A stretch of DNA of 64,000 nucleotides, from the NCBI GenBank assembly GCA_030490835.1, contig CM059973.1, positions 47,124,008-47,188,007 on the forward strand. Reading direction: 5' to 3'. Within the stretch, counting starts at the first letter, position 1; the number at the start of each line of letters is the position of its first letter. Positions 1-12,871 of the stretch are shown here, piece after piece. The notes beneath the pieces are model-generated. The model had not been told where the DNA came from. It made no database searches and saw only the letters and a list, made by a program, of their open reading frames with translations. The position numbers and the translations under genes are program-made. Origin of the DNA: Annona cherimola (lineage: Eukaryota; Streptophyta; Magnoliopsida; Magnoliales; Annonaceae).

Positions 1-104
1 GACAGCTTGGTCATATGCTTATGACTTGCAATGATATGCTAAGTTGCGGAAGTTTTCCTAAAAATTATTTACACCAAATTAATACACGAATTAAGGGCTA
101 ATTA
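1..104 (+). repeat. Partial unit at left window edge
   Basis: This is the 3' end of a unit whose start lies outside the window. It begins in the 'GACAGCTTGGTCATATGC' segment and runs through the AT-rich 'TTTACACCAAATTAATAC' tail to the anchor at 105. The array therefore continues to the left of the window. Confidence 0.95.
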
Positions 105-562
105 GCTGTATAAATTACCCACATTTTAAGATTTTTAAAAATTGAAAAATTGCTGGAAAAAAAAGGGCAGCAAGGGTCGATAATGGGGGAGCAGCTGGAC
201 GGTGGTGATGTAAAATGATTTTTGAACTTTCAAATATAGTAAAAAACAAATTTATAAGGCTAATAATTATCCACGACATAAAGGGGATAAGCACGTAATT
301 AAGTGGCTGTGGAAAATGCCCCAGCAAGTGGGGCCCACTGCTGGAAATTCCAGCTCCACAAGGCATGCACGTTCACATGTGTTGGAAGCTTGGAGATTTT
401 TTCCAAGTATCCATGAAATTTCGTGATTATGAGCTGCCCATTAAAGGATGCAAAAATGGACAGCTTGGTCATATGCTTATGACGTGCAATGATATGCTAA
501 GTTGCGGAAGTTTTTCTAAAAATTATTTACACCAAATTAATACATGAATTAAGGGCTAATTA
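105..562 (+). repeat. Short unit with 16-bp deletion (458 bp)
   Basis: Compared with related B-type unit 6242, the sequence passes directly from TTTTTTCCAAGT (ending 408) to ATCCATGAAATTTCG (from 409). The ~16 bases that normally read like GTAGAAACTTGCAAAA are missing. The rest of the unit is full length. Confidence 0.9.
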
Positions 563-2460
563 GGTGTATAAATTACCCACATTTTAAGATTTTTAAAAAT
601 TGGAAAAATTGCTGGAAAAAAAGGGCAGCAAGGGACGTGAATGGGGGAGCAGCTGGACGGTGGTGATGTAAACAGATTTTTAGTCTTTTAAAAATAGTAA
701 AAAATAAATTTATATGGCTAATAATTATCCAGCACATGAATGGGATAAGCAAGTAATTAAGTGGCTGTGTAAAATGCCCCAGCAAGTTGGGCCCACTGTT
801 AGAAATTCCAGCTCCACAGGGCATGCACGTTCACATGTGTTGGAAGTTTGGAGATTTTTTCCAAGTGCTAAAACTTGCAAAAATCCCTGAAAATTCGTGA
901 TTTTCAATTGCCCATTAAAGGATGCAAAAATGGACAGCATGTCATATGCTTATGACGTACAATGATATGCTAACTTGCGGAAGTTTTTCATAAAATTATT
1001 TACACCAAATTAATAAATGAATTAATGGCTAATTAGGTGTATAAATTACCCACATTTTAATATTTTTAAAAATTGGAAAAATTGCTGGAAAAAAAAAGGG
1101 CAGCAAGGGACGTGGATGGGGGAGCAGCTGGACGGTGGTGATGTAAACAGATTTTTAGACTTTTAAAAATAGTAAAAAATGAATTTATATGGCTAATAAT
1201 TATCCAGCACATCAAGGGGATAAGCAAGTAATTAAGTGGCTGTGGAAAATGCCCCAGAAAGTGGGGCCCACTGTTGGAAATTCCAGCTCCACAAGGCATG
1301 CACGTTCACATGTGTTGGAAGCTATGAGATTTTTTCCAAGTGCTGAAACTTGCAAAAATCCCTGAAAATTCGTGATTATCAGCTGCCCATTAAAGGATGC
1401 AAAAATGGACAGCTTGGTCATATGCTTATGACGTGCAATGATATGCTAAGTTGCGGAAGTTTTTCTAAAAATTATTTACACCAAATTAATACATGAATTA
1501 AGGGCTAATTAGGTGTATAAATTACCCACTTTTTAAGATATTTAAAAATTGGAAAAATTGCTGGAAAAAAAGGGCAGCAAGGGACGTGAATGGGGGAGCA
1601 GCTGGACGGTGGTGATGTAAACACATTTTTAGACTTTTAAAAATAGTAAAAAATGAATTTATATGGCTAATAATTTTCCAGCACATCAAGGGGATAAGCA
1701 AGTAATTAAGTGGCTGTGGAAAATTCCCCAGAAAGTGGGGCCCACTGCTGGAAATTCTAGCTCCAAGAGGCATGCACGTTCACATGTGTTGGAAGCTATG
1801 AGATTTTTTGCAATTGCTGAAACTTGCAAAAATCCCTGAAAATTCGTGATTATCAGCTGCCCATTAAAGGATGCAAAAATGGACAGCTTGGTCATATGCT
1901 TATGACGTGCAATGATATGCTAAGTTGCGGGAGTTTTTCTAAAAATTATTTACACCAAATTAATACACGAATTAAGGGCTAATTAGGTGTATAAATTACC
2001 CACATTTTAAGATTTTTAAAAATTGGAAAAATTGCTGGAAAAAAAAGGGCAGCAAGGGACGTGAGTGGGGGAGCAGCTGGACGGTGGTGATGTAAACAGA
2101 TTTTTAGACTTTTAAAAATAGTAAAAAACAAATTTATATGGCTAATAATTATCCAGCAAAAGAAGGGGATAAGCAAGTAATTAAGTGGCTGTGGAAAATG
2201 CCCCAGCAAGTGGTGCCCACTGCTGGGAATTCCAGCTCCACAAGGCATGCACGTTCACACGTGTTGGAAGCTTGGAGATTTTTTCCAAGTGCTGAAACTT
2301 GCAAAAATCCCTAAAAATTCGTGATTATCAGCTGCCCATTAAAGGATGACAAAATGGACAGCACGGTCATATGCTTATGACGTGCAATGATATGCTAAAT
2401 TGCGGAAGTTTTTCTTAAAATTATTTACACCAAATTAATAAATGAATTAAGGGCTAATTA

Positions 2461-2924
2461 GGTGTATAAATTACCCACATTTTAACATTTTTAAAAATTA
2501 AAAAAATTGCTCGAAAAAAAGGGCAGCAAGGGACGTGAATGGGGTAACAGCTAGATGGTGAAGATGTAAACAGATTTTTAGACATTTAAAAATAGTAAAA
2601 AAGGAATTTATAAGGCTAATAATTATCCAGCACATCAAGGGGATAACCAAGTAAGTAAGTGGCTGTGGAAAATGCCCCAGAAAGTGGGGCCCACTGCTGG
2701 AAATTCCAGCTCCACCAGTCATGCATGTTTGAAGCTTGGAGATTTTTTCCAGGTGCTGAAACTTGCAAAAATCCCAGGAAATTCGTGATTATCAGCTGCC
2801 CATTAAAGGATGCAAAAATGGACAGCTTGGTCATATGCTTATGACGTGCAATGACATGCTAAGTTGCGGAAGCTTTTTTAAAAATTATTTACACCAAATT
2901 AATACATGAATTAAGGGCTAATTA
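2461..2924 (+). repeat. Short unit with ~10-bp deletion (464 bp)
   Basis: Around 2719-2735 the usual GCACGTTCACATGTGTTGG is shortened to GCATGTTTG, which removes the CACATGTG palindrome. The ATG/CATG repeats on either side could have served as microhomology. Neighbouring units are of normal length. Confidence 0.88.
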
Positions 2925-5900
2925 GGTGTATAAATTACCCACATTTTAAGATTTTTAAAAATTGGAAAAATTGCTGGAAAAAAAATGGCAGCAAGGGACG
3001 TGAATGGGGGAGCAGCTGCACGGTGGTGATGTAAACAGATTTTTAGACTTTTAAAAATAGTAAAAAACAAATTTATATGGCTAATAATTATCCAGCACGT
3101 GAATGGGATAAGCAAGTAATTAAGTGGCTGTGGAAAATGCCCCCGCAAGTGGGGCCCACTGTTGGAAATTCCAGCTCCACAAGGCATGCACGTTCACATG
3201 TGTTGGAAGCTTGGAGATTTTTTTCGAGTGCTGAAACTGTCAAAAATCCCTGAAAATTCGTGATTATCAGCTGCCCATTAAAAGATGCAAAAATGGACAG
3301 CTTGGTCATATGCTTATGATGTGCAATGATATGCTAAGTTGCGGAAGTTTTTCTTAAAATTATTTACACCAAATCAATATAGGAATTAAGGGCAAATTAG
3401 GCGTATAAATTACCCACATGTTAAGATTTTAAAAATTGGAAAAATTACTGGAAAAAAAAGGGCAGCAAGGGTCGGGAATGGGGGAGCAGCTGGACGGTGG
3501 TGATGTAAAATGATTTTTGAACTTTCAAATATCGTAAAAAATAAATTTATAAGGCTAATAATTATCCACGACATCAAGGGGATAAGCACGTAATTAAGTG
3601 GCTGTGGAAAATGCCCCAGCAAGTGGGGCCCACTGCTGGAAATTCCAGCTCCACAAGGAATGCACGTTCACATGTGTTGGAAGCTTGGAGATTTTTTCCA
3701 AGTGCCTAAACTTGCAAAAATCCCTGAAAATTCCTGATTATCAGCTGCCCATTAAAGGATGCAAAAATGGACAGCTTGATCATATGCTTATGACGTGCAA
3801 TGATATGCTAAGTTGCGGAAGTTTTTCTAAAAATTATTTACACGAAATTAATACATGGATTAAGGGCTAATTAGGTGTATAAATTACCCACATTTTAGGA
3901 TATTTAAAAATTGGAAAAATTGCGGGAAAAAAGGGCAGCAAGGGACGTGAATGGGGGAGCAGCTGGACAGTGTGATGTAAACAGATTTTTAGACTTTTAA
4001 AAATAGTAAAAAACAAATTTATATGGCTAATAATTATCTAACACTTGAATGGGATAAGCAAGTAATTAAGTGGCTGTGGAAAATGCCCCAGCAAGTGGGG
4101 CCCACTGTTGGAAATTCCAGCTCCACAAGGCATGCACGTTCACATGTGTTGGAAGCTTGGACATTTTTTCCAAGTGCTAAAACTTGCAAAAATGCCTGAA
4201 AATTCGTGACTATCAGCTGCCCATTAAAGGATGCAAAAATGGACAGCATGGTCATATGCTTATGACTTGCAATGATATGCTAACTTGCGGAAGTTTTTCT
4301 TGAAATTATTTACACCAAAATTAAAAAATGAATTAATGGCTAATTAGGTGTATAAATTACCCACATTTTAAGATTTTTAAAAAATTGAAAAATTGCTGGA
4401 AAAAAAGGGCAGCAAGCGACGTGAATGGGAGAGCAACTGGACGGTGGTATTGTAAACAGAATTTTAGACTTTTAAAAATAGTAAAAAATGAATTTATAGG
4501 GCTAATAATTATCCAGCACATCAAGGGGATAAGTAAGTAATTAAGTGGCTGTGGAAAATGCCCCAGAAAGTGGGGCCTACTGCTGGAAATTCAAGCTCCA
4601 CCAGTCTTGCACGTTCACATGTGTTGGAAGCTTGGAGATTTTTTCCAAGTGCTGAAACTTGCAAAAATCCCTGAAAATTCGTGATTATCAGCTGCCCATT
4701 GAAGGATGCAAAAATGGACAGCTTGGTCATATGCTTATGACGTGCAATGACATGCTAAGTTGCGGAAGTTTTTCTAAAAATTATTTACACCAAATTAATA
4801 CATGAATTAAGGGCTAATTAGGTGTATAAATTGCTTACATTTTAAGATTTTTAAAAATAGGAAAAATTGTTGGAAAAAAAAGGGCAGCAAGGGACGTGAA
4901 TGGGGGAGCAGCTGCACGGTGGTGATGTAAACAGATTTTTAGACTTTTAAAAATAGTAAAAAACAAATTAATATGGCCAATAATTATCCAGCACATCAAG
5001 GGGATAAGCAAGTAATTAAATGGCTGTGGAAAATGCCCCAGCAAGTGGGGCCCACTGTTGGAAATTCCAGCTCCACAAGGCATGCACGTTCACATGTGTT
5101 GGAAGCTGGGAGATTTTTTCCGAGTGCTGAAGCTTGCAAAAATCCCTGAAAATTCATGATTATCAGCTGCCCATTAAAGGATGCAAAAATGGACAGCATG
5201 GTCATATGCTTATGACGTGCAATGATATGCTAACTTGCGGAAGTTTTTATTAAAATATTTACACCAAATTAATAAATGAATTAAGGGCTAATTAGGTGTT
5301 TAAATTACCAACATTTTAAGATTTTTAAAAATTGGAAAAATTGCTGGAAAAAAGGGCAGCAAGGGACGTGGATGGGGGAGCAGCTGGATGGTGGTGATGT
5401 AAACAGATTTTTAGACTTTTAAAAATAGTAAAAAACAAATTTATATGGCTAATAATTATCCAGCACGTGAATGGGATAAGCAAGTAACTAAGTGGCTGTG
5501 GAAAATGCCCCCGCAAGTGGGGCCCACTGTTGGAAATTCCAGCTCCACAAGGCATGCACGTTCACATGTGTTGGAAGCTTGGAGATTTTTTCCGAGTGCT
5601 GAAACTTGCAAAAATCCCTGAAAATTCGTGATTATCAGCTGCCCATTAAAGGATGCAAAAATGGACAGCTTGGTCATATGCTTATGACGTGCAATGATAT
5701 GCTACGTTGCGGAAGTTTTTCTAAAAATTATTTACACCGAATTAATACATGAATTAAGGGCTAATTAGGTGTATAAATTACCCACTTTTTAAGATATTTA
5801 AAAATTGGAAAAATTGCTGGAAAAAAAGGGCAGCAAGGGACGTGAATGGGGGAGCAGCTGGACGGTGGTGATGTAAACAGATTTTTAGACTTTTAAAAAT

Positions 5901-6714
5901 AGTAAAAAACAAATTTATATGGCTAATAATTATCCAGCACATGAATGGGATAAGCAAGTAATTAAGTGGCTGTGGAAAATGCCCGAGCAAGTGGGACCCA
6001 CTGTTGGAAATTCCAGCTCCACAAGGCATGCACGTTCACATGTGTTGGAAGCTTGGAGATTTTTTCCAAGTGCTAAAACTTGCAAAAATCCCTGAAAATG
6101 CGTGATTATCAGCTGCCCATTAAAGGATGCAAGAATGGACAGCATGATCATATGCTTATGACTTGCAATGATATGCTAACTTGCGGAAGTTTTTCTTAAA
6201 ATTATTTACACCAAATTAATAAATGAATTAAGGGCTACTTAGGTGTATAAATTACCCACATTTTAAGATTTTTAAAAATTTTAAAAATTGCTGGAAAAAA
6301 AAGGGCAGCAAGGGACGTGAATTGGGGAGCAGCTGGACGGTGGTGATGTAAAATGATTTTTGAACTTTCAAATATAGTAAAAAGAAAATTTATAAGGCTA
6401 ATAATTATCCACGACATCAAGGGGATAAGCACGTAATTAAGTGTCTGTGGAAAATGCCCCAGCAAGGGGGGCCCACTGCTGGAAATTCCAGCTCCACAAG
6501 GCATGACGTTCACATGTGTTGGAAGCTTGGAGATTTTTTCCAAGTGTAGAAACTTGCAAAAATCCATGAAATTTCGTGATTATGAGCTGCCCATTAAAGG
6601 AATAAAAAATGGACAGCTGGTCATATGCTTATGACGTGGAATGATATGCAAAGTTACGGATGTTTTTTTAAAAATTATTTACACGAAATTAATAAAAGAA
6701 TTAAGGGCTAATTA

Positions 6715-9554
6715 GGTGTATAAATTACCCACAGTTTAAGATTTTTAAAAATTGGAAAAATTGCTGGAAAAAAAGGGCAGCAAGGGACGTGAGTGGGGGA
6801 GCAGCTGGACGGTGGTGATGTAAACAGATTATTTGACTTTTAAAAATAGTAAAAAACAAATTTATATGGCTAATAATTATCCAGCAAAAGAAGGGGATAA
6901 GCAAGTAATTAAGTGGCTGTGGAAAATGCCCCAGCAAGTGGGGCCCACTGTTGGGAATTCCAGCTCCACAAGGCATGCACGTTCACACGTGTTGGAAGCT
7001 TGGAGATTTTTTCCAAGTGCTGAAACTTGCAAAAATCCCTAAAAATTCGTGATTATCAGCTGCCCATTAAAGGATGCAAAAATGGACAGCTTGGTCATAT
7101 GCTTATGACGTGCAATGATATGCTAAGTTGCGGAAGTTTTTCTTAAAATTATTTACACCAAATCAATACATGAATTAAGGGCTAATTAGGTGTATAAATT
7201 ACCCACATTTTAAGATTTTAAAAATTGGAAAAATTGCTGGAAAAAAAGGGCAGCATGGGTCGGGAATGGGGCAGCAGCTGGACGGTGGTGATGTAAAATG
7301 ATTTTTGAACTTTTAAAAATAGTAAAAAACAAATTTATATGGCTAATAATTATCCAGCACATGCAGGGGATAAGGAAGTAATTAAGTGGCTGTGGAAAAT
7401 GCCCTAGCAAGTGGGGCCCACTGTTGGAAATTCCAGCTCCACAAGGCATGCACGTTCACATGTGTTGGAAGCTTGGAGATTTTTTCCAAGTGCTAAAACT
7501 TGCAAAAATCCCTGAAAATGCGTGATTATCAGCTACCCATTAAACGATGCAAGAATGGACAGCATGGTCATATGCTTATGACTTGCAATGATATGCTAAC
7601 TTGCGGAAGTTTTTCTTAAAATTATTTACACCAAATTTATACATGAATTAAGGGCTAATTAGGTGTATAAATTACCCACATTTTAAGATTTTTAAAAATT
7701 AGAAAAATTGCTGGAAAAAAAAGGAAAGCAAGGGTCGGGAATGGGGGAGCAGCTGGACGGTGGTGATGTAAAATGATTTTTGAACTTTCAAATACAGTAA
7801 AAAACAAATTTATAAGGCTAATAATTATCCACGACATCAAGGGGATAAGCACGTAATTAAGTGGCTGTGGAAAATGCCCCAGCAAGTGGGGCCCACTGCT
7901 GGAATTTCCTGCTCCACAAGGCATGCACGTTCACATGTGCTGGAGGCTTGGAGATTTTTTCTAAGTGCCGAAACTTGTGAAAATCCCTGGAAATTCGTTA
8001 TTATCAGCTGCCCATTAAAGGATGCAAAAATGGACAACTTGGTCATATGCTTATGACGTGCAATGATATGCTAAGTTGCGGAAGTTTTTCTTAAAATTAT
8101 CTACACCAAATCAATACATGAATTAAGGGCTAATTAGGTGTATAAATTACCCACATTTTAAAATTTTAAAAATTGGAAAAATTGCTGGAAAAAAAAGGGC
8201 AGCAAGGGTCGGGAATGGGGGACCAGCTGGACAGTGGTGATGTAAAATGATTTTTGAACTTTCAAATATAGTAAAAAACAAATTTATAAGGCAAATAATT
8301 ATCCACGACATCAAGGGGATAAGCACGTAATTAAGAGGTTGTGGAAAATGCCCCAGCAAGTGGGGCCCACTGCTGGAAATTCCAGCTCCACAAGGCATGA
8401 CGTTCACATGTGTTGGAAGCTTGGAGATTTTTTCCAAGTGTAGAAAGTTGCAAAAATCAATGAAATTTCGTGATTATGAGCTGCCCATTAAAGGAATAAA
8501 AAATGGACAGCTGGTCATATGCTTATGACGTGGAATGATATGCTAAGTTACGGATGTTTTTTTAAAAATTATTTACACCAAATTAATAAAAGAATTAAGG
8601 GCTAATTAGGTGTACAAATTACCCACATTTTAAGATTTTTAAAAATTGGAAAAATTGCTGGAAAAAAAGGGCAGCAAGGGACGTGAGTGGGGGAGCAGCT
8701 GGACGGTGGTGATGTAAACAGATTTTTTGACTTTTAAAAATAGTAAAAAACAAATTTATATGGCTAATAATTATCCAGCAAAAGAAGGGGATAAGCAAGT
8801 AATTAAGTGGCTGTGGAAAATGCCCCAGCAAGTGGGGCCCACTGCTGGAATTCAAGCTCCACAAGGCATGCACGTTCACACGTGTTGGAAGCTTGGAGAT
8901 TTTTTCCAAGTGCTGAAACTTGCAAAAATCCCTAAAAATTCGTGATTATCAGCTGCCCATTAAAGGATGCAAAAATGGACAACACAGTCATATGCTTATG
9001 ACGTGCAATGATATGCTAACTTGCGGAAGTTTTTCTTAAAATTATTTACACCAAATTAATAAATGAATTAAGGGCTAATTAGGTGTATAAATTACCCACA
9101 TTTTAACATTTTTAAAAATTGGAAAAATTCTAGAAAAAAAGGGCAGCAAAGGACGTGGATGGGGGAGCAGCTGGACGGTGGTAATGTAAACAGATTTTTA
9201 GACTTTTAAAAATAGTAAAAAACAAATTTATATGGCTAATAATTATCCAGCACATCAAGGTGATAATCAAGTAATTAAATGGCTGTGGAAAATGCCCCAG
9301 CAAGTGGGGCCCACAGCTAGAAATTCCAGCTCCACAAGGCATGCACGTTCACATGTGTTGGAAACTTGGAGATTTTTTCCGAGTGATGAAACTTGCAAAA
9401 ATCCCTGAAAATTCGTGATTATCAGCTGCCCATTAAAGGATGCAAAAATGGACAGCTTGGTCATATGCTTGTGACGAGCAATGATATGCTAAGTTGCGGA
9501 AGTTTTTCTAAAAATTATTTACACCAAATCAATACATGAATTAAGGGCTAATTA
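6715..9554 (+). repeat. Six-unit stretch V-W-B-B-V-X
   Basis: Units start at 6715, 7189, 7662, 8137, 8609 and 9082. V carries AGCAAAAGAAGGGGAT and CACACGTG. W carries CACATGCAGGGGATAAGG with a B-like A-tract spacer. B carries CACGACATCAAGG. X carries CATCAAGGTGATAATC and CACAGCTAGAAATTCC. The first three recur at 9555 (offset 2840 bp, six units). The last three (B-V-X) recur at 12399 (offset 4262-4265 bp, nine units), so the block is a source or relic of later higher-order copies. Confidence 0.85.
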
Positions 9555-12398
9555 GGTGTATAAATTACCCACATTTTAAGATTTTTAAAAATTGGAAAAA
9601 TTGCTGGAAAAAAAGGGCAGCAAGGGACGTGAGTGGGAGAGCAGCTGGACGGTGGTGATGTAAACAGATTTTTTGACTTTTAAAAATAGTAAAAAACAAA
9701 TTTATATGGCAAATAATTATCCAGCAAAAGAAGGGGATAAGCAAGTAATTAAGTGGCTGTGGAAAATGCCCCAGCAAGTGGGGCCCACTGCTGGGAATTC
9801 CAGCTCCACAAGGCATGCACGTTCACACGTGTTGGAAGCTTGGAGATTTTTTCCAAGTGCTGAAACTTGCAAAAATCCCTAAAAATTCGTGATTATCAGC
9901 TGCCCATTAAAGGATGCAAAAATGGACAGCTTGGTCATATGCTTATGACGTGCAATGATATGCTAAGTTGCGGAAGTTTCTCTTAAAATTATTTACACCA
10001 AATCAATACATGAATTAAGGGCTAATTAGGTGTATAAATTACCCACATTTTAAGATTTTAAAAATTGGAAAAATTGCTGGAAAAAAAGGGCAGCAAGGGT
10101 CGGGAATGGGGCAGCAGCTGGACGGTGGTGATGTAAAATGATTTTTGAACTTTTAAAAATAGTAAAAAACAAATTTATATGGCTAATAATTATCCAGCAC
10201 ATGCAGGGGATAAGGAAGTAATTAAGTGGCTGTGGAAAATGCCCCAGCAAGTGGGGCCCACTGTTGGAAATTCCAGCTCCACAAGGCATGCACGTTCACA
10301 AGTGTTGGAAGCTTGGAGATTTTTTCCAAGTGCTAAAACTTGCAAAAATCCCTGAAAATGCGTGATTATCAGCTGCCCATTAAACGATGCAAGAATGGAC
10401 AGCATGGTCATATGCTTATGACTTGCAATGATATGCTAACTTGCGGAAGTTTTTCTTAAAATTATTTACACCAAATTTACACATGAATTAAGGGCTAATT
10501 AGGTGTATAAATTACCCACATTTTAAGATTTTTAAAAATTAGAAAAATTGCTGGAAAAAAAAGGAAAGCAAGGGTCGGGAATGGGGGAGCAGCTGGACGG
10601 TGGTGATGTAAAATGAATTTTGAACTTTCCAATACAGTAAAAAACAAATTTATAAGGCTAATAATTATCCACGACATCAAGGGGATAAGCACGTAATTAA
10701 GTGGCTGTGGAAAATGCCCCAGCAAGTGGGGCCCACTGCTGGAATTTCCTTCTCCACAAGGCATGCACGTTCACATGTGCTGGAGGCTTGGAGATTTTTT
10801 CTAAGTGCCGAAACTTGTGAAAATCCCTGGAAATTCGTGATTATCAGCTGCCCATTAAAGGATGCAAAAATGGACAACTTGGTCATATGCTTATGACGTG
10901 CAATGATATGCTAAGTTGCGGAAGTTTTTCTTAAAATTATCTACACCAAATCAATACATGAATTAAGGGCTAATTAGGTGTATAAATTACCCACATTTTA
11001 AGATTTTTAAAAATTGGAAAAATTGCTGGAAAAAAAAGGGCAGCAAGGGACGTGAGTGGGGGAGCAGCTGGACGGTGGTGATGTAAATAGATTTTTTGAC
11101 TTTTAAAAATAGTAAAAAACAAATTTATATGGCTAATAATTATCCAGCAAAAGAAGGGGATAAGCAAGTAATTAAGTAGCTGTGGAAAATGCCCCAGCAA
11201 GTGGGGCCCACTGCTGGGAATTCCAGCTCCACAAGGCATGCACGTTCACACGTTTTGGAAGCTTGGAGATTTTTTCCAAGTGCTGAAACTTGCAAAAATC
11301 CCTAAAAATTCGTGATTATCAGCTGCCCATTAAAGGATGCAAAAATGGACAGCTTGGTCATATGATTATGACGTGCAATGATATGCTAAGTTGCGGAAGT
11401 TTCTCTTAAAATTATTTACACCAAATCAATACATGAATTAAGGGCTAATTAGGTGTATAAATTACCGACATTTTAAGATTTTAAAAATTGGAAAAATTGT
11501 TGGAAAAAAGGGCAGCAAGGGTCGGGAATGGGGCAGCAGCTCGACGGTGGTGATGAAAAATGATTTTTGAACTTTTAAAAATAGTAAAAAACAAATTTAT
11601 ATGGCTAATAATTATCCAGCACATGAAGGGGATAAGGAAGTAATTAAGTGGCTTTGGAAAATGCCCCAGCAAGTGGGGACCACTGCTGGAGATTCCAGCT
11701 CCAAAATGCATGCACGTTCACATGTGTTGGAAGCTTGGAGATTTTTTCCAAGTGCTAAAACTTGCAAAAATCCCTGAAAATGCGTGATTATCAGCTGCCC
11801 ATTAAACGATGCAAGAATGGACAGCATGGTCATATTCTTATGACTTGCAATGATATGCTAACTTGCGGAAGTTTTTCTTAAAATTATTTACACCAAATTT
11901 ATACATGAATTAAGGGCTAATTAGGTGTATAAATTACCCACATTTTAAGATTTTTAAAAATTAGAAAAATTGCTAGAAAAAAAAGGAAAGCAAGGGTCGG
12001 GAATGGGGGAGCAGCTGGACGGTGGTGATGTAAAATGAATTTTGAACTTTCAAATACAGTAAAAAACAAATTTATAAGGCTAATAATTATCCACGACATC
12101 AAGGGGATAAGCACGTAATTAAGTGGCTGTGGAAAATGCCCCAGCAAGTGGGGCCCACTGCTGGAATTTCCTGCTCCACAAGGCATGCACGTTCACATGT
12201 GCTGGAGGCTTGGAGATTTTTTCTAAGTGCCGAAACTTGTGAAAATCCCTGGAAATTCATGATTATCAGCTGCCCATTAAAGGATGCAAAAATGGACAAC
12301 TTGGTCATATGCTTATGAGGTGCAATGATATGCTAAGTTGCGGAAGCTTTTCTTAAAATTATCTACACCAAATCAATACATGAATTAAGGGCTAATTA
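9555..12398 (+). repeat. Higher-order repeat: two tandem copies of 3-unit V-W-B
   Basis: Units start at 9555, 10029, 10502 | 10977, 11452, 11924. Corresponding units of the two trimers are ~1422 bp apart and are much more alike than neighbouring units are. Both B units share AAGGAAAGCAAGGG and GAATTTCCTxCTCC. Both W units share a GATAAGGAAG segment and AATGGGGCAGCAGC. A related single V-W-B lies at 6715-8136. Confidence 0.9.
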
Positions 12399-12871
12399 GG
12401 TGTATAAATTACCCACATTTTAAAATTTTAAAAATTGGAAAAATTGCTGGAAAAAAAAGGGCAGCAAGGGTCGGGAATGGGGGACCAGCTGGACAGTGGT
12501 GATGTAAAATGATTTTTGAACTTTCAAATATAGTAAAAAACAAATTTATAAGGCTAATAATTATCCACGACATCAAGGGGATAAGCACGTAATTAAGTGG
12601 CTGTGGAAAATGCCCCAGCAAGTGGGGCCCACTGCTGGAAATTCCAGCTCCACAAGGCATGACGTTCACATGTGTTGGAAACTTGGAGATTTTTTCCGAG
12701 TGATGAAACTTGCAAAAATCCCTGAAAATTCGTGATTATCAGCTGCCCATTAAAGGATGCAAAAATGGACAGCTTGGTCATATGCTTGTGACGAGCAATG
12801 ATATGCTAAGTTGCGGAAGTTTTTCTAAAAATTATTTACACCAAATCAATACATGAATTAAGGGCTAATTA
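12399..12871 (+). repeat. Single B-type unit between two higher-order blocks
   Basis: This unit matches 8137 (shared GGGGGACCAGCTGGACAGTGG) in its first two thirds. Its last third carries the X-type GGAAACTTGGAGATTTTTTCCGAGTGATG tail (split here across 12676-12710), so it appears to be a B/X chimera. Confidence 0.75.

Larger units (their letters stand above)
105..6714 (+). repeat. Left-domain block, 14 heterogeneous units
   Basis: Units start at 105, 563, 1036, 1512, 1986, 2461, 2925, 3400, 3874, 4347, 4821, 5295, 5768 and 6242. Most are A-type, with GATGTAAACAGATTTTTAGAC in the second A-tract region (positions vary slightly between units). Units 105, 3400 and 6242 are B-type (GTAAAATGATTTTTGAAC, CACGACATCAAGG). 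Unit 1986 is V-type (AGCAAAAGAAGGGG). I see no clean multi-unit period, so this reads as a diverged part of the array. Two units are short through internal deletions and are listed separately. Confidence 0.9.

Noticed and set aside
115..366. Short open reading frames (60-120 codons), mostly minus strand, in nearly every unit
   Set aside because: They occur because the same DNA repeats. They overlap each other in two frames, start and stop at the same unit positions, vary with single-base indels, and show no recognisable domain or ribosome-binding context.
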